64,000 bases of DNA from Aromatoleum toluvorans (GCF_012910905.1 NZ_WTVN01000007.1:83731-147730); one strand, 5' to 3'. Positions 28,975 to 39,075 are shown, counted from the stretch's first letter. The notes: generated by a model from the letters alone, not told the origin. Translations and numbers: made by a program.

Positions 28975-30287
28975 TACGGTCTCACGTAGATTTGGCTGCC
29001 TTCGTACTGAACTTCAGGCGGCACTAGACATTTCTTGTTTTCGATGTGGTATTCGAACTCGGAACCGAAGTGCTTGATGAAACTTTGCACCGGCATCGAT
29101 GCTGCATCACCGAGGGCACAGATCGTGCGCCCCATGATGTTGCCCGTCACCGAATTGAGGAGATCAAGGTCTTCCTTGCGACCGAGTCCGTTCTCGATGC
29201 GATGGACCACGCGATAGAGCCAGCCCGTACCTTCCCGGCACGGTGTGCACTGTCCGCAGGACTCCTCGAAATAGAAGTAGGACAAGCGCTCGAGCGCCTT
29301 GACCATGCAGGTCGTCTCGTCCATCACGATGACTGCGCCAGAACCGAGCATCGACCCCGCCTTCGAGATCGAATCGTAATCCATCGTGCAGTCCATCATC
29401 ACGCTGCCGGACAGCACCGGCGCCGACGAGCCACCGGGAATCACCGCCTTCAGCTTGCGTCCGCCCCGCATGCCGCCTGCCATCTCGAGCAGCTCGGCAA
29501 AGGGCGTACCCATTGCGATCTCGTAATTGCCGGGCCGATTCACATGGCCGGAGACCGAGAACAGCTTGGTTCCGCCATTGTTGGGCTTGCCCAGGTTGAG
29601 GAAGCCCTCTCCACCCATGTTGATGATGAAGGGAACCGAAGCGAAGGTCTCGGTGTTGTTGATCGTCGTCGGCTTGCCATACAGACCGTAGCTGGCCGGG
29701 AACGGCGGCTTGAAGCGCGGCTGTCCCTTCTTGCCTTCGATCGATTCAAGAAGCGCAGTCTCTTCGCCGCAGATGTAGGCGCCGTAACCGTGATGGGCAA
29801 ACAGCTCGAAGGAGAACTCCGAACCGAGAATCTTCTGCCCAAGGAGCCCTGCCGCACGAGCCTCGGCGAGTGCCGCCTCGAAGCGCTCGTAAACCTCGAA
29901 AATCTCGCCGTGAATGTAGTTGTACCCGCGCTCGCAACCCATCGCATACGCTGCGATGGTCATCCCTTCGATAACCGTGTGCGGGTTGTAGCGCAGGATA
30001 TCCCTGTCCTTGAACGTTCCCGGCTCGCCTTCATCCGAATTGCAAGCCAGATACTTCGCGCCGGGGAAGGAGCGCGGCATGAAACTCCACTTCAGGCCGG
30101 TGGGAAAGCCGGCACCACCCCGTCCACGAAGCGACGAGGCCTTGAGCTCGGCGATGATGGTTTCAGGCGGAATCTTTTCGGAAATGATCTTGCGCAGCGC
30201 CGAGTAGCCACCGCGCGCGACATAGTCCTGCAGACCCCAGGTACGGTCGCCGTCAACGCCGGCGAGAATCAGTCCGCTTGCGCTCAT
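28974..30287 (-). CDS. nuoF: NADH-quinone oxidoreductase subunit F (NADH/FMN site)
   Basis: 437 residues from the ATG at 30287, which overlaps the nuoE stop as ATGA. NADH and FMN site motifs are [14 protein letters not shown] ([16 protein letters not shown]), [15 protein letters not shown] and [17 protein letters not shown]. The N3 cluster motif is [15 protein letters not shown] with the fourth Cys in TICALGDAA. It is the electron entry point of complex I and a close paralogue of the C-terminal part of HoxF. An upstream in-frame ATG lies in nuoE and was not used. Confidence 0.97.
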   Translation of the reverse strand: MSASGLILAGVDGDRTWGLQDYVARGGYSALRKIISEKIPPETIIAELKASSLRGRGGAGFPTGLKWSFMPRSFPGAKYLACNSDEGEPGTFKDRDILRYNPHTVIEGMTIAAYAMGCERGYNYIHGEIFEVYERFEAALAEARAAGLLGQKILGSEFSFELFAHHGYGAYICGEETALLESIEGKKGQPRFKPPFPASYGLYGKPTTINNTETFASVPFIINMGGEGFLNLGKPNNGGTKLFSVSGHVNRPGNYEIAMGTPFAELLEMAGGMRGGRKLKAVIPGGSSAPVLSGSVMMDCTMDYDSISKAGSMLGSGAVIVMDETTCMVKALERLSYFYFEESCGQCTPCREGTGWLYRVVHRIENGLGRKEDLDLLNSVTGNIMGRTICALGDAASMPVQSFIKHFGSEFEYHIENKKCLVPPEVQYEGSQIYVRP

Positions 30288-30763
30288 TTGCTTTCCAGCT
30301 CCGCGAGAATCTGATCGATCTTTTCCTTGGTCATCCAGCTGCACATGTGATGGTTATTCACCAGCATGACCGGAGCATCGCCACAGGCCCCCATGCACTC
30401 GCCTTCCTTCAACGTGAACTTGCCGTCCGGCGTCGTCTCGTTGAATTCGATGCCCAGCTTTTCCTTGAGGTAATCGGCAGCGTGGACACCCCCCGACAGC
30501 GCACAGGGGAGGTTCGTGCACACCGTGATCTTGTGACGGCCGACCGGTTCAAGGTCATACATGTTGTAGAAGCTCGCCACCTCGTAGGCCGCAATGGCCG
30601 GCATGTCGAGGTAGCTGGCGACGAACTCGATGAGTTCCTTCGGCAGCCAGCCCTTCTCGACCTGCGCGATGCGCAGCGCCGACATCACAGCCGATTGCTT
30701 CTGGTCCGGCGGGTATTTCGCGATCTCGCGATCGATCTGTTGTAGCGATTCCTGACTCAGCAT
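30284..30763 (-). CDS. nuoE: NADH-quinone oxidoreductase subunit E
   Basis: 159 residues. The [2Fe-2S] N1a ligands are complete: CTNLPC and CMGACGDAP. The N-terminal helices ([23 protein letters not shown]) are typical. The ATG at 30763 (MLSQES) was chosen because upstream codons are not conserved in character and run into the gap after nuoD. It forms the dehydrogenase tip with NuoF and NuoG. Confidence 0.96.
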   Translation of the reverse strand: MLSQESLQQIDREIAKYPPDQKQSAVMSALRIAQVEKGWLPKELIEFVASYLDMPAIAAYEVASFYNMYDLEPVGRHKITVCTNLPCALSGGVHAADYLKEKLGIEFNETTPDGKFTLKEGECMGACGDAPVMLVNNHHMCSWMTKEKIDQILAELESK

Positions 30764-30812
30764 TTCGTACTCGTCTTCCCGGTTTGCCAGCCGACGTTTC
30801 AAGATCGGGCGT

Positions 30813-32066
30813 TCAGCGGTCGATTTCGCCGAACACGATATCCATGGTGCCGATGATTGCGACAACGTCGGCAATCATGTGACCGCGCGCCACTTCGTCC
30901 ATCGCGGCAAGGTGCGCAAAACCAGGCGCACGCATTTTCAGCCGATACGGCTTGTTCGCACCATCGGACACGGCATACACGCCGAACTCGCCCTTCGGAT
31001 GCTCGACCGCGGCATACACCTCGCCTGCCGGCACATGCATGCCCTCGGTGAAGAGCTTGAAGTGATGGATCAGCTCCTCCATGTTCGCCTTCATGCGCTC
31101 ACGAGGCGGCGGCGCAACCTTGTGGTTATCCGCGATCACAGGGCCCGGGTTCTTCCGCAGCCACTCTATGCACTGCTTGATGATGCGATTCGACTGGCGC
31201 ATCTCCTCCATGCGGACGAGATATCGATCGTAGCAATCGCCGGTCTTTCCGATGGGCACGTCGAAATCGACCTGATCGTAGACTTCGTAGGGCTGCTTCT
31301 TGCGCAGATCCCACGCAACACCCGATCCGCGCAGCATTACGCCGGTAAAGCCCCAGGCCTTCGCCTGTTCTGGCGTCACGACACCGATACCCACCGTCCG
31401 CTGCTTCCAGATGCGGTTATCGGTGAGCAGCGTCTCGTAGTCGTCACAGTAGCCGGCGAAGCGGTTTGTGAAATCCTCGAGGAAATCCAGCAGCGAACCC
31501 TGACGATTCTCGTTCAACTGACGAACGGTGTTCGCATTCTTGAACTTGTTGACCTCGTACTGCGGCATCCGGTCGGGGAGATCGCGATAGACGCCACCCG
31601 GACGGTAATACGCCGCGTGCATTCGCGCGCCGGAAACTGCCTCGTACACATCCATGAGGTCTTCGCGCTCACGGAAGGTGTACAGCACCATCGTCATTGC
31701 GCCGATGTCGAGCGCGTGGGTGCCGATACCCAGAAGGTGGTTGAGGATTCGCGTCACTTCATCGAACATCACGCGGATGTACTGGGCACGAATCGGTACC
31801 TCGATCCCCAGCAGACGCTCGATCGCCATGCAATATGCATGCTCGTTGCACATCATCGAGACGTAATCCAGACGGTCCATGTAGGGCACCGACTGAATCC
31901 AGGTACGCGTCTCTGCAAGCGTCTCCGTTCCGCGATGCAACAGGCCGATGTGCGGATCCGCGCGCTCGACGACCTCGCCATCGAGTTCGAGCACCAGACG
32001 CAGCACGCCGTGCGCCGACGGGTGCTGAGGACCAAAGTTGATCGTGTAGTTGCGAATCTCAGCCAT
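30813..32066 (-). CDS. nuoD: NADH-quinone oxidoreductase subunit D (49-kDa type)
   Basis: 417 residues. The quinone-site region begins with [15 protein letters not shown] and includes [14 protein letters not shown] ([10 protein letters not shown]), [13 protein letters not shown] and the C-terminal DIVFGEIDR. It shares its fold with hydrogenase large subunits but lacks NiFe cysteines. The ATG at 32066 lies 8 bases inside nuoC. Separate nuoC and nuoD genes contrast with the fused NuoCD of enterobacteria. Confidence 0.97.
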   Translation of the reverse strand: MAEIRNYTINFGPQHPSAHGVLRLVLELDGEVVERADPHIGLLHRGTETLAETRTWIQSVPYMDRLDYVSMMCNEHAYCMAIERLLGIEVPIRAQYIRVMFDEVTRILNHLLGIGTHALDIGAMTMVLYTFREREDLMDVYEAVSGARMHAAYYRPGGVYRDLPDRMPQYEVNKFKNANTVRQLNENRQGSLLDFLEDFTNRFAGYCDDYETLLTDNRIWKQRTVGIGVVTPEQAKAWGFTGVMLRGSGVAWDLRKKQPYEVYDQVDFDVPIGKTGDCYDRYLVRMEEMRQSNRIIKQCIEWLRKNPGPVIADNHKVAPPPRERMKANMEELIHHFKLFTEGMHVPAGEVYAAVEHPKGEFGVYAVSDGANKPYRLKMRAPGFAHLAAMDEVARGHMIADVVAIIGTMDIVFGEIDR

Positions 32067-32664
32067 GGCCGACATCCCCGTAATTCTCTTCGCGCACGAT
32101 GCGCGGCGTATTTTCACGCGGTTCGATGGTTACCGGCTGATAAACCACCCGCCCCTGCTCCGCGTCGTAGCGCATCTCGACATATCCGGTGACGGGGAAA
32201 TCCTTGCGGAACGGATGACCGACGAAGCCGTAGTCGGTGAGAATCCGGCGCAGATCGGGATGGCCGGCGAACATGATCCCGTAGAGATCGAACGCCTCCC
32301 GCTCATACCAGTTCGCACTCGGCCAGACGCCGACGACCGAATCGAGAACCGGAAAATCGTCGTTCTCGGCGAAAACCTTCACGCGCAGGCGCCAGTTCTT
32401 TGCAACCGACAGCAAGTGCACCGCAACCGCGAAACGCTTGCCCGACCATGCATCGCCGCCATAGGCTGAATAATCGAGCCCGGACACATCGATCAGCTCA
32501 TCGAAACAGAGGTCTGCGTGATCACGCAGACTCTGAGCGACGCCGAGATAATTCTCCGGCGCAACTTCGATGGTCACCTCACCACGATCGATCACAACCG
32601 ACCGCAACCTGTCACCCAGGACCTCGCGAAGGACCTGACTCAGACGCTCAAGCTTGGGACTCAT
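32059..32664 (-). CDS. nuoC: NADH-quinone oxidoreductase subunit C (30-kDa type)
   Basis: 201 residues from the ATG at 32664. The family signature is [20 protein letters not shown], followed by [19 protein letters not shown]. It packs against NuoD at the quinone end of the peripheral arm. It begins 14 bases after nuoB and overlaps nuoD by 8 bases. Confidence 0.97.
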   Translation of the reverse strand: MSPKLERLSQVLREVLGDRLRSVVIDRGEVTIEVAPENYLGVAQSLRDHADLCFDELIDVSGLDYSAYGGDAWSGKRFAVAVHLLSVAKNWRLRVKVFAENDDFPVLDSVVGVWPSANWYEREAFDLYGIMFAGHPDLRRILTDYGFVGHPFRKDFPVTGYVEMRYDAEQGRVVYQPVTIEPRENTPRIVREENYGDVGHG

Positions 32665-32678
32665 AGATGAACCATCCG

Positions 32679-33155
32679 TCAGCGCGCGATGGTATTCGTG
32701 CGCTTGATCTTGTTTTGAAGCTGAATGATGCCGTACAGCAGCGCCTCGGCCGTCGGCGGACACCCGGGAACATAGACATCCACCGGCACAATGCGGTCAC
32801 AACCGCGAACAACCGAGTAGGAGTAGTGGTAGTAGCCGCCACCGTTCGCACACGACCCCATCGAGATCACCCAGCGCGGCTCGGCCATCTGCTCGTACAC
32901 CTTGCGCAGCGCCGGCGCCATCTTGTTGCAGAGCGTACCGGCGACGATCATCAGGTCCGACTGACGCGGACTGGGCCGGAAGACCACCCCGAACCGGTCG
33001 AGGTCGTAGCGCGCACAGCCCGCGTGAATCATCTCGACCGCACAGCACGCCAGGCCAAACGTCATCGGCCACAGCGAACCCGTACGCGTCCAGTTGATTA
33101 CCGCATCGAGCGAAGTGGTGACAAACCCTTCACGAAAAACGCCCTCAATACTCAT
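32679..33155 (-). CDS. nuoB: NADH-quinone oxidoreductase subunit B (cluster N2)
   Basis: 158 residues. The N2 [4Fe-4S] ligands include the tandem cysteines in [10 protein letters not shown], the Cys in [11 protein letters not shown] and the Cys in [16 protein letters not shown]2 passes electrons to quinone. The ATG lies 3 bases after the nuoA stop. It shares ancestry with hydrogenase small subunits such as HoxY. Confidence 0.97.
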   Translation of the reverse strand: MSIEGVFREGFVTTSLDAVINWTRTGSLWPMTFGLACCAVEMIHAGCARYDLDRFGVVFRPSPRQSDLMIVAGTLCNKMAPALRKVYEQMAEPRWVISMGSCANGGGYYHYSYSVVRGCDRIVPVDVYVPGCPPTAEALLYGIIQLQNKIKRTNTIAR

Positions 33156-33158
33156 GCA

Positions 33159-33533
33159 TCACTCCCAGTCGAGCGCACCGTTCTTCCACTCGACGACATA
33201 ACCGATTACCAGCACGGCAATGAAGACCATAACCGAACCGAATACGAACCATGCAACCTGACCGGCAGCAATGAATTCCTGGAAAACCGTTGCCCACGGA
33301 AAGAGGAAGGCGATCTCGAGATCGAAAAGAATGAAGAGAATCGCGATGAGGTAGTAGCGCACATCGAACTTCATGCGCGCGTCTTCGAATGCCTCGAAGC
33401 CACACTCATAAGGAGACAGCTTCTCGCTGCCAGGACGATACGGAGCGACAAGGCGCCCGAGGATGACGGGAACAAGGCCAAAACCGAGCCCCACGAGGAT
33501 GAACATCAGAACAGGAAAGTAGTTTTCCAGCAT
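33159..33533 (-). CDS. nuoA: NADH-quinone oxidoreductase subunit A
   Basis: 124 residues, three transmembrane helices. The conserved loop [20 protein letters not shown] includes the Cys involved in active/deactive state changes in some species. The second helix [13 protein letters not shown] carries the buried acidic residues. First gene of the nuo operon; the region before it (33534-33590) is AT-rich. Confidence 0.97.
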   Translation of the reverse strand: MLENYFPVLMFILVGLGFGLVPVILGRLVAPYRPGSEKLSPYECGFEAFEDARMKFDVRYYLIAILFILFDLEIAFLFPWATVFQEFIAAGQVAWFVFGSVMVFIAVLVIGYVVEWKNGALDWE

Positions 33534-33591
33534 TGCGTGACACCCCGTTTAATTACAGATTGTTTTAGTTTTTATAATTAACCCGCTGCAT

Positions 33592-33614
33592 GAAAACGCC
33601 CGCTTTCGCGGGCG
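33592..33614 (-). terminator. Terminator after tRNA-Leu, before nuoA
   Basis: A 7-bp perfect stem (CGCCCGC/GCGGGCG) with a four-base loop is followed on the minus strand by TTTT. It lies 12 bases past the tRNA 3' end and before the AT-rich nuoA upstream region, so it probably separates the tpiA-secG-tRNA transcript from nuo. Confidence 0.7.
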
Positions 33615-33625
33615 ATTCAGTTTTC

Positions 33626-33710
33626 TGGTGCCGACGGTGAGACTCGAACTCACACGGCTTTCGCCACCACCCCCTCAAGATGGCGTGTCTACCAATTTCA
33701 CCACGTCGGC
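33626..33710 (-). tRNA. tRNA-Leu (anticodon GAG)
   Basis: 85 bases with an encoded CCA end. The acceptor stem GCCGACG/CGTCGGC is fully paired. The anticodon stem CCATC/GGTGG encloses the loop TTGAGGG, giving anticodon GAG (reads CUC/CUU). A long variable arm (GGTGGCGAAAGCCGT region) marks it as a class II tRNA. The T arm contains GTTCGAGTC. It lies between secG and nuoA, a common position in betaproteobacteria. Confidence 0.96.
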
Positions 33711-33771
33711 ACGTTTGTTACAGCTCGAAATTATACGGCTTTTCCCTTATCGCGCAAAGCCCCGAGGGAAC

Positions 33772-34131
33772 TTATTTCGGGATCGACTGTGCCTTGGAAT
33801 CGCCCGCTTCGCCAGCAGGAGCAGCGCCGGCGGGCGCAGCCGGCGCACTGACCGGAGCATCCCGCATGACGCTGGAGGGCACCTGCGCCTTACCGTTGGC
33901 AAGATAGCTCAGACCGAGACTGGTCACAAAGAACACCGCAGCGAGGACAGCCGTGGTTCGACTGAGGAAATTGGCCGAGCCGGAGGCGCCGAAAACGCTA
34001 CCCGACGCGCCGCTACCGAAGGCTGCCCCTGCGTCGGCGCCTTTGCCATGCTGCATCAAGACCAGGCCGATGATGCCGAGACCAACCAACACGTGAATGG
34101 TCAGAACGATAGAAAAAAAATAATTACTCAT
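33772..34131 (-). CDS. secG: Preprotein translocase subunit SecG
   Basis: 119 residues. Two transmembrane helices (about 3-24 and 56-76) flank the conserved cytoplasmic loop with VLMQHGKGADAGAAFGSGAS and ASGSANFLSRTTA. A C-terminal tail rich in Ala, Pro and Gly (about residues 84-119) is longer than in E. coli SecG (110 residues). It is an inner-membrane partner of SecYE that eases SecA-driven export. It follows tpiA by 17 bases. Confidence 0.94.
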   Translation of the reverse strand: MSNYFFSIVLTIHVLVGLGIIGLVLMQHGKGADAGAAFGSGASGSVFGASGSANFLSRTTAVLAAVFFVTSLGLSYLANGKAQVPSSVMRDAPVSAPAAPAGAAPAGEAGDSKAQSIPK

Positions 34132-34148
34132 AATAAATCCTGATTATC

Positions 34149-34910
34149 TCAAGCACCCCGGACGGTGTTCGCCGCCGCCCGGCAAATTTCCAAAAACGAC
34201 GGCGCATCGAGCGAAGCCCCGCCGATCAAGCCGCCGTCCGCGTCAGGCAATCCGAACAACGCTTCGGCCGTTTCGGGCTTGACGCTGCCACCATAAAGGA
34301 CGCGAACCTCATTCGCGGCCTCCACATGTCGCGCGAGCCATCCACGCACGAACGACAGAACTGCCTGCACCTGCTCGGCCGTTGCCGCACGCCCGGTACC
34401 GATCGCCCAAACCGGCTCATAGGCGATCACTACCCGCTGCAGCACTGCCGAGGGCAGCACAGCAGCCAAAGCATCCAGTTGCCGCATCAGCACCTGCTCG
34501 GTGACCCCTGATTCGCGCTCAGCCAGCGTTTCGCCGACACACACGATGGGCGTCAGCTCGCCATCGAGCACCGCTACAGTCTTCCGAGCCACAACCTCGT
34601 CGGACTCATGATGCAGCGTGCGGCGCTCGGAGTGACCGACAACAACGAAACGCACCCCCCAGTCGGCAAGCATTGCGACGCTGACGTCGCCGGTGTAAGC
34701 ACCATCGGAGAACTCGCTCACGTCCTGAGCGCCAAGCGCGATCCCGCTTCCCTCGAGGATCTCGTTAACCTGCGCGAGATACGGGAACGGCACACATACA
34801 GCACAATCGACGCCGGACGGCATGCCGCCCAGAATTTGGTCCAGCAGCACACGATTTCGCGCCCGGTCGCCGTTCATCTTCCAGTTACCGACGACTAGCT
34901 TTCGTTTCAT
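34149..34910 (-). CDS. tpiA: Triosephosphate isomerase
   Basis: 253 residues. Interconverts dihydroxyacetone phosphate and glyceraldehyde 3-phosphate. Active-site residues: Asn and Lys in VVGNWKMNG, His in VVVGHSERR, and the catalytic Glu in VIAYEPVWAIGTG (loop 6 follows). The phosphate loops LYGGSVKPE and GGASLDA are present. It heads the tpiA-secG-tRNA-Leu unit from the promoter at 34937-34965. Confidence 0.97.
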   Translation of the reverse strand: MKRKLVVGNWKMNGDRARNRVLLDQILGGMPSGVDCAVCVPFPYLAQVNEILEGSGIALGAQDVSEFSDGAYTGDVSVAMLADWGVRFVVVGHSERRTLHHESDEVVARKTVAVLDGELTPIVCVGETLAERESGVTEQVLMRQLDALAAVLPSAVLQRVVIAYEPVWAIGTGRAATAEQVQAVLSFVRGWLARHVEAANEVRVLYGGSVKPETAEALFGLPDADGGLIGGASLDAPSFLEICRAAANTVRGA

Positions 34911-34936
34911 GCATCGCGCCTCAGCGAAATTTTCCG

Positions 34937-34965
34937 ATTGTATCGTCAGGCCTCCGACAGGTAAA
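34937..34965 (-). promoter_or_regulatory. Sigma-70 promoter of tpiA-secG-tRNA-Leu
   Basis: Read on the minus strand: TTTACC (4 of 6 for -35), 17 bases, TACAAT (5 of 6 for -10). The tpiA ATG is 27 bases downstream of the -10. Confidence 0.55.
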
Positions 34966-35012
34966 GGAAGGTCGCCAGCTCACTTGGCGCTCACTACGGA
35001 CGCAGAATGCAA

Positions 35013-35044
35013 CAAACCCCGCCGGCTTGCACCCGCGGGGTTTG
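35013..35044 (-). terminator. Terminator after pstB
   Basis: CAAACCCCGC and GCGGGGTTTG form a 10-bp stem with a 12-base loop between pstB and tpiA, both on the minus strand. On this strand it is followed by TTGTTGC, so the T-run is short. It closes the pstSCAB operon. Confidence 0.65.
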
Positions 35045-35100
35045 ATGGGACCGTCCGGAACTATCCGCGACCGGGGACGGCAGAGAGCCGCCCGCCGCGC

Positions 35101-35985
35101 TCAGCCGAATCGGCCGGTGATGTAGTCTTCGGTTTCCTTTCGCTTCGGATTGACGAAGATCTGGTTCGTTTCCCCGAACTCCATCAGCTCACCGAGATAC
35201 ATGTACGCGGTGTAATCCGAAACGCGGGCCGCTTGTTGCATGTTGTGCGTAACGATCAGGATGGTCACCTTGTCGCGCAATTCGTGGACCAGTTCCTCGA
35301 TGCTGGCAGTCGCAATCGGATCGAGCGCCGACGTCGGTTCGTCGAAAAGCAGGACTTCAGGCTCCGTGGCAAGACAGCGCGCGATGCACAGGCGCTGCTG
35401 CTGCCCCCCCGACAATGCCGTCGCGGGGTCATGCAGGCGATGCTCGACCTCCGACCACAGCGCAGCGCCCCGAAGCGCCTCCTTCACGCGATCATCGATG
35501 ACCGAGCGATTGCGCTCGCCGCGAATACGAAGACCATACGCGACGTTCTCGTAGATGGACTTCGGAAACGGATTGGGTTTCTGAAAGACCATGCCGATCC
35601 GCATGCGGACTTCAATGGGGTCGACGGCCGGATCAAGAAGGTTGGTGTTGTCGGGATGCAGCCGGATCGTCCCTTCGTAGCGATTGCCCGGATAGAGATC
35701 GTGCATGCGGTTGAAGGTCCGCAGGAGCGTGGACTTGCCGCAACCCGACGGGCCAATCAATGCGGTGACACGCTTCTCGTGCACCGGCATGGAGATCGAC
35801 TTCAGCGCCTTGAAGTCACCATAGTAGAAGCTGAAGTTCTCGACCGAGGCCTTGACGGCGACTCCCTTGTCGGGGCGCACGCCGGAGAATGCATCGCCCA
35901 CCCCCTGGTCCGCGGCGCTGCCGCCCTGTGATGCCGCCTCTGCGGCGCCTTGGTTGCTCATTCGCATCGTAACGCTGCTTACCAT
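35101..35985 (-). CDS. pstB: Phosphate ABC transporter ATP-binding protein PstB
   Basis: 294 residues. Walker [11 protein letters not shown]-loop FQKPNPFP, signature [16 protein letters not shown], Walker [14 protein letters not shown] and the switch His in VTHNMQQ. It energises phosphate uptake through PstCA. The ATG at 35985 has an AAGGAC ribosome binding site and overlaps the pstA stop by 7 bases. This gives a ~40-residue N-terminal extension before the ABC domain (rich in Ala/Gly/Gln) not found in E. coli PstB. An internal ATG at 35961 is possible. Confidence 0.96.
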   Translation of the reverse strand: MVSSVTMRMSNQGAAEAASQGGSAADQGVGDAFSGVRPDKGVAVKASVENFSFYYGDFKALKSISMPVHEKRVTALIGPSGCGKSTLLRTFNRMHDLYPGNRYEGTIRLHPDNTNLLDPAVDPIEVRMRIGMVFQKPNPFPKSIYENVAYGLRIRGERNRSVIDDRVKEALRGAALWSEVEHRLHDPATALSGGQQQRLCIARCLATEPEVLLFDEPTSALDPIATASIEELVHELRDKVTILIVTHNMQQAARVSDYTAYMYLGELMEFGETNQIFVNPKRKETEDYITGRFG

Positions 35986-36902
35986 TTGATGTCCTTGCGC
36001 ACGTGGTAACGAATCCAGATCGATACGGCATTCATCGCCAATGTCATCAGGACGAGTATGAATCCGGCCGCAGCCGCGTTCTGCTGGAAGGCCTCTTCGG
36101 GACGCGAAGTCCAGTTGAACATCTGGATCGGCATCACGGTGAATCCGGACTTCAGCCATTCAAAATTGACCCACGGAAACTCGGGGCCGATCGGTGACTC
36201 GGGGAGGAACGCGATGAAGGTCAGCGCCCCGATCGTGATGATGGGAGCCGTTTCGCCGATGGCCCGGGACATGCCGATGATGACGCCGGTAAGGATTCCC
36301 GGCAGCGAATACGGAACGATGTGATCACGGGTGACCTGCCACCGCGTCGCCCCCAGACCGTAGGCCGCCTCGCGAATATGCAGCGGGATCGACCGGATGG
36401 CCTCACGCGTCGCGACGATCACCACGGGCAGGATGAGCAGACCGAGCGTCAAACCCGCTGACAGGATGCTCTGGCCGAAACCAAAAGTGTAAACGAACAC
36501 CCCGAGCGCCAGCAGTCCATACACGATGGAGGGTACGCCTGCGAGGTTCGTGACATTGATTTCGATGATGTCGGTGAACAGGTTCTTCGGCGCGTACTCT
36601 TCGAGATAGATACCAGCGGCCACCCCCAGCGGCACCGCCGAAAGGGCGGTCACAAGCATGACAAGCAGGGACCCCACCCATGCCGAGAGGATACCCGCCT
36701 GTCCGGCACGCCGTGACGGGAAGTTGGTGAAAAAGTCGGGCGTGATGCGCTCCCAGCCCGACCAGGCCATCTGGGCAAAGAGCGCGACAAAGGTCAGCAC
36801 ACCTACCAGCAGCGCAAGAAAGCCGGCGACGGCAAAGAACAGCTCGAGCCGCTTGTTGCGCCTGATGATCTTTCGGATCGACGGGATGTCTTCTGATTTC
36901 AT
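35979..36902 (-). CDS. pstA: Phosphate ABC transporter permease PstA
   Basis: 307 residues with six transmembrane segments and the ABC permease EAA loop ([26 protein letters not shown]). Other marks are [15 protein letters not shown] and [13 protein letters not shown]. It partners PstC in the inner membrane. It follows pstC after 10 bases. Confidence 0.96.
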   Translation of the reverse strand: MKSEDIPSIRKIIRRNKRLELFFAVAGFLALLVGVLTFVALFAQMAWSGWERITPDFFTNFPSRRAGQAGILSAWVGSLLVMLVTALSAVPLGVAAGIYLEEYAPKNLFTDIIEINVTNLAGVPSIVYGLLALGVFVYTFGFGQSILSAGLTLGLLILPVVIVATREAIRSIPLHIREAAYGLGATRWQVTRDHIVPYSLPGILTGVIIGMSRAIGETAPIITIGALTFIAFLPESPIGPEFPWVNFEWLKSGFTVMPIQMFNWTSRPEEAFQQNAAAAGFILVLMTLAMNAVSIWIRYHVRKDIKW

Positions 36903-36912
36903 GCCATTCTTC

Positions 36913-37869
36913 TCAATACGCTTCGCGGAAACGACGCCGTACGACGTGCCCGACGAGATTCAGCGCCAACGTCATGAGCATCAGGCTCAGGCCGGCAGCG
37001 AAGATCGATTGGTACCCGATGGAACCATGCGGCAGATCCCCCAGCGCGACCTGCACGATGTAGGCGGAGATCGTCTGCGCCGGTTCGAGCGGATTGACGG
37101 TGAAATTGGGTTGCATGCCCGCGGCGACAGCCACGATCATGGTCTCGCCGACGGCACGGGAGATCCCCAGGATGTAGGCGGACAAAATGCCCGAAAGCGC
37201 CGCCGGAAAGATCACGCGGAATGCCGTCTGCAGCTTGGTCGCCCCCATTGCGTAGGAGCCTTCGCGCATGCTCATCGGCACCGCGCGCATCGCATCTTCC
37301 GCCAGCGAACTGACGTACGGAATGATGGCGATCCCCATCACGATACCGGCGCCGAGCATGTTGAAGCCCGACAAGTCGGGAATGAGCAGCTGAAGCAGCG
37401 GAATCACGACCATCAGCGCAAAGTAGCCGTAGACGATGGTCGGGATGCCACCCAGCAGTTCGAGGAAGGGCTTGACGACCTCACGAACGGCCGGACGGGC
37501 GAATTCGGAAAGGTAAATGGCAATCGTGGTCCCCAGTGGGATGGCGACAACCAGTGCGACCATGGAGGTCGTCAGCGTTCCCGCGAGCAACGGAAGGATT
37601 CCGTAGCGCGGTTCAGCGAAGAGCGGCGTCCACATCGTGTCCGTGAGGAAGGACCAGATGGACACGTTGCTGAAAAAATTGAACGATTCGCTCACCAGCA
37701 CCCAGATGATGCCGACGGTCGTCAGAACCGACACCGAGGCTGCCCCGAGAAGCAGGAGCTCGATCACCCGCTCCTTGAAGTTGCGCAGTGCCTTCCTCGC
37801 AAGACGGTCGCTCACGGTGAGGGGAGGCTGAGACATCAGGGCGGCGGCGCCGGAATTGGTTTCTCGCAT
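36913..37869 (-). CDS. pstC: Phosphate ABC transporter permease PstC
   Basis: 318 residues. Six transmembrane segments; conserved VPLGTTIAIYLSEFA, LLGGIPTIVYGYFALMVV and the EAA loop MREGSYAMGATKLQTAFRV. The ATG at 37869 was chosen because the upstream GTG in the same frame lies inside the pstS terminator stem. Its ribosome binding site is weak, so a later ATG (37836) is possible. A terminator-like hairpin lies between pstS and this gene. Confidence 0.95.
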   Translation of the reverse strand: MRETNSGAAALMSQPPLTVSDRLARKALRNFKERVIELLLLGAASVSVLTTVGIIWVLVSESFNFFSNVSIWSFLTDTMWTPLFAEPRYGILPLLAGTLTTSMVALVVAIPLGTTIAIYLSEFARPAVREVVKPFLELLGGIPTIVYGYFALMVVIPLLQLLIPDLSGFNMLGAGIVMGIAIIPYVSSLAEDAMRAVPMSMREGSYAMGATKLQTAFRVIFPAALSGILSAYILGISRAVGETMIVAVAAGMQPNFTVNPLEPAQTISAYIVQVALGDLPHGSIGYQSIFAAGLSLMLMTLALNLVGHVVRRRFREAY

Positions 37870-37886
37870 TGAACGCTCGGGGACGA

Positions 37887-37922
37887 TAAAAAGGTGCACG
37901 GGCGCGGAAGCGCCCGTGCACC
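37887..37922 (-). terminator. Terminator-like hairpin between pstS and pstC
   Basis: A perfect 13-bp stem (GGTGCACGGGCGC with its complement) with a TTCC loop is followed on the minus strand by TTTTT. It lies 18 bases after the pstS stop. Because pstC follows directly with no clear new promoter, it probably acts as a partial terminator that keeps pstS mRNA more abundant than pstCAB. Confidence 0.8.
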
Positions 37923-37940
37923 ACGACTTTCAAAATACGA

Positions 37941-38933
37941 TCAGAGCTTCGCTTCACGCGCGAGGAGAGCCTCGATCGTCACACCGATTTCCGGCTCGCC
38001 ACCAAACACGGTACCGAGCTTCTTCTTGTTGACGTGCTCCAGCGCAACCTCGTACGACTTGGCAGGCAGCGGCACGTACTTCACTTCAGTCGCCAACTTG
38101 CTCGCGTTCTTCAGATAGAAGGTGACGAAGTCACGCACCTCGGCCTTTTCGAGGGACTTTTCCGCGACGTAGATAAAGATCGGGCGCGACAGCGGATTAT
38201 ACGAGCCATCAAGAACGGCCGCAGGACCAGGCTCCACGGGCTTACCTTCCTTGTTCACGATCGGCACGGCCTTCAGCTTGCCCTTGTTTTCCGCGTAATA
38301 CGCGTAGCCGAAGTAACCGACGGCGTTGACGTCGCGCGAAACGCCCTGCACCAGCACGTTATCGTCTTCCGAGGCCGTGTAGTCGCCGCGCGACGCCTTG
38401 GCCTTGCCGACCACGGCCTCAGTGAAGTAGTCGAACGTACCCGAGTCCGAACCTGCACCGAAGAGCTTGAGCGGCGCATCGGGGAAGGACGCGTCAACCT
38501 GCTTCCACGTGGTGACCTTACCCTGCGCGTCGGGCTCCCACATCTTCTTCAGCTGCTCGACCGACAGTTGCTTGATGAAGGCGTTCTTCGGATTCGCGAC
38601 AACGGTGAGGGCGTCGAAAGCGACCGGCAGCTCGATGTACTTGATCCCAGCCTGTGCGCAGGCGTCCATCTCCTTCTTCAGAATGGGACGCGAGGCATCA
38701 GCAACGTCGATTTCACCGCGGCAGAACTTCTTGAAGCCACCACCGGTTCCGGAAATGCCGACCGTCACCTTCACTTCGCCCTTCTTCGACTTCTGGAAGT
38801 CTTCAGCAACCGCCTCGGTAACCGGAAACACCGTGCTCGAACCGTCGATCTTGACCGTAGACTGCGCATGCGCGGCCTGCGCACCCAGAACGAGGACGGC
38901 GGCCGCAAAGGCGGTCTGCTTGAAACCCGACAT
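37941..38933 (-). CDS. pstS: Periplasmic phosphate-binding protein PstS
   Basis: 330 residues. Signal peptide of about 24 residues (FKQTAFAAAVLVLGAQAAHAQ). The phosphate-binding motifs are DGSSTVFPVTEAVAEDF, ISGTGGGFKKFCRGEIDVADASRP, and GAGSDSGTFDYFTE. A GGAG ribosome binding site sits before ATG 38933. A Pho box lies about 110 bases upstream. It captures phosphate for PstCAB. Confidence 0.96.
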   Translation of the reverse strand: MSGFKQTAFAAAVLVLGAQAAHAQSTVKIDGSSTVFPVTEAVAEDFQKSKKGEVKVTVGISGTGGGFKKFCRGEIDVADASRPILKKEMDACAQAGIKYIELPVAFDALTVVANPKNAFIKQLSVEQLKKMWEPDAQGKVTTWKQVDASFPDAPLKLFGAGSDSGTFDYFTEAVVGKAKASRGDYTASEDDNVLVQGVSRDVNAVGYFGYAYYAENKGKLKAVPIVNKEGKPVEPGPAAVLDGSYNPLSRPIFIYVAEKSLEKAEVRDFVTFYLKNASKLATEVKYVPLPAKSYEVALEHVNKKKLGTVFGGEPEIGVTIEALLAREAKL

Positions 38934-39043
38934 AGTGAATCTCCAATAAGTGAACTCTGCCAACTTCCAAACCGAATACACTTGCAGGGCTTTGCCATCC
39001 GGCAAGTGCATTCCAGAAACTTCTATTACTTTAGTTTCACCAC

Positions 39044-39061
39044 GTTTCAGGAATGTGACAG
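39044..39061 (-). promoter_or_regulatory. Pho box upstream of pstS
   Basis: On the minus strand CTGTCAC-ATTC-CTGAAAC matches the PhoB direct-repeat consensus (CTGTCAT, four AT-rich bases, CTGTCAT). The first repeat matches 6 of 7 and the second 4-5 of 7. A -10-like TAAAGT follows 10 bases later at 39033-39028, which fits PhoB-dependent promoters. Indicates induction by phosphate limitation. Confidence 0.75.
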
Positions 39062-39075
39062 TTCATAATCCGAGA

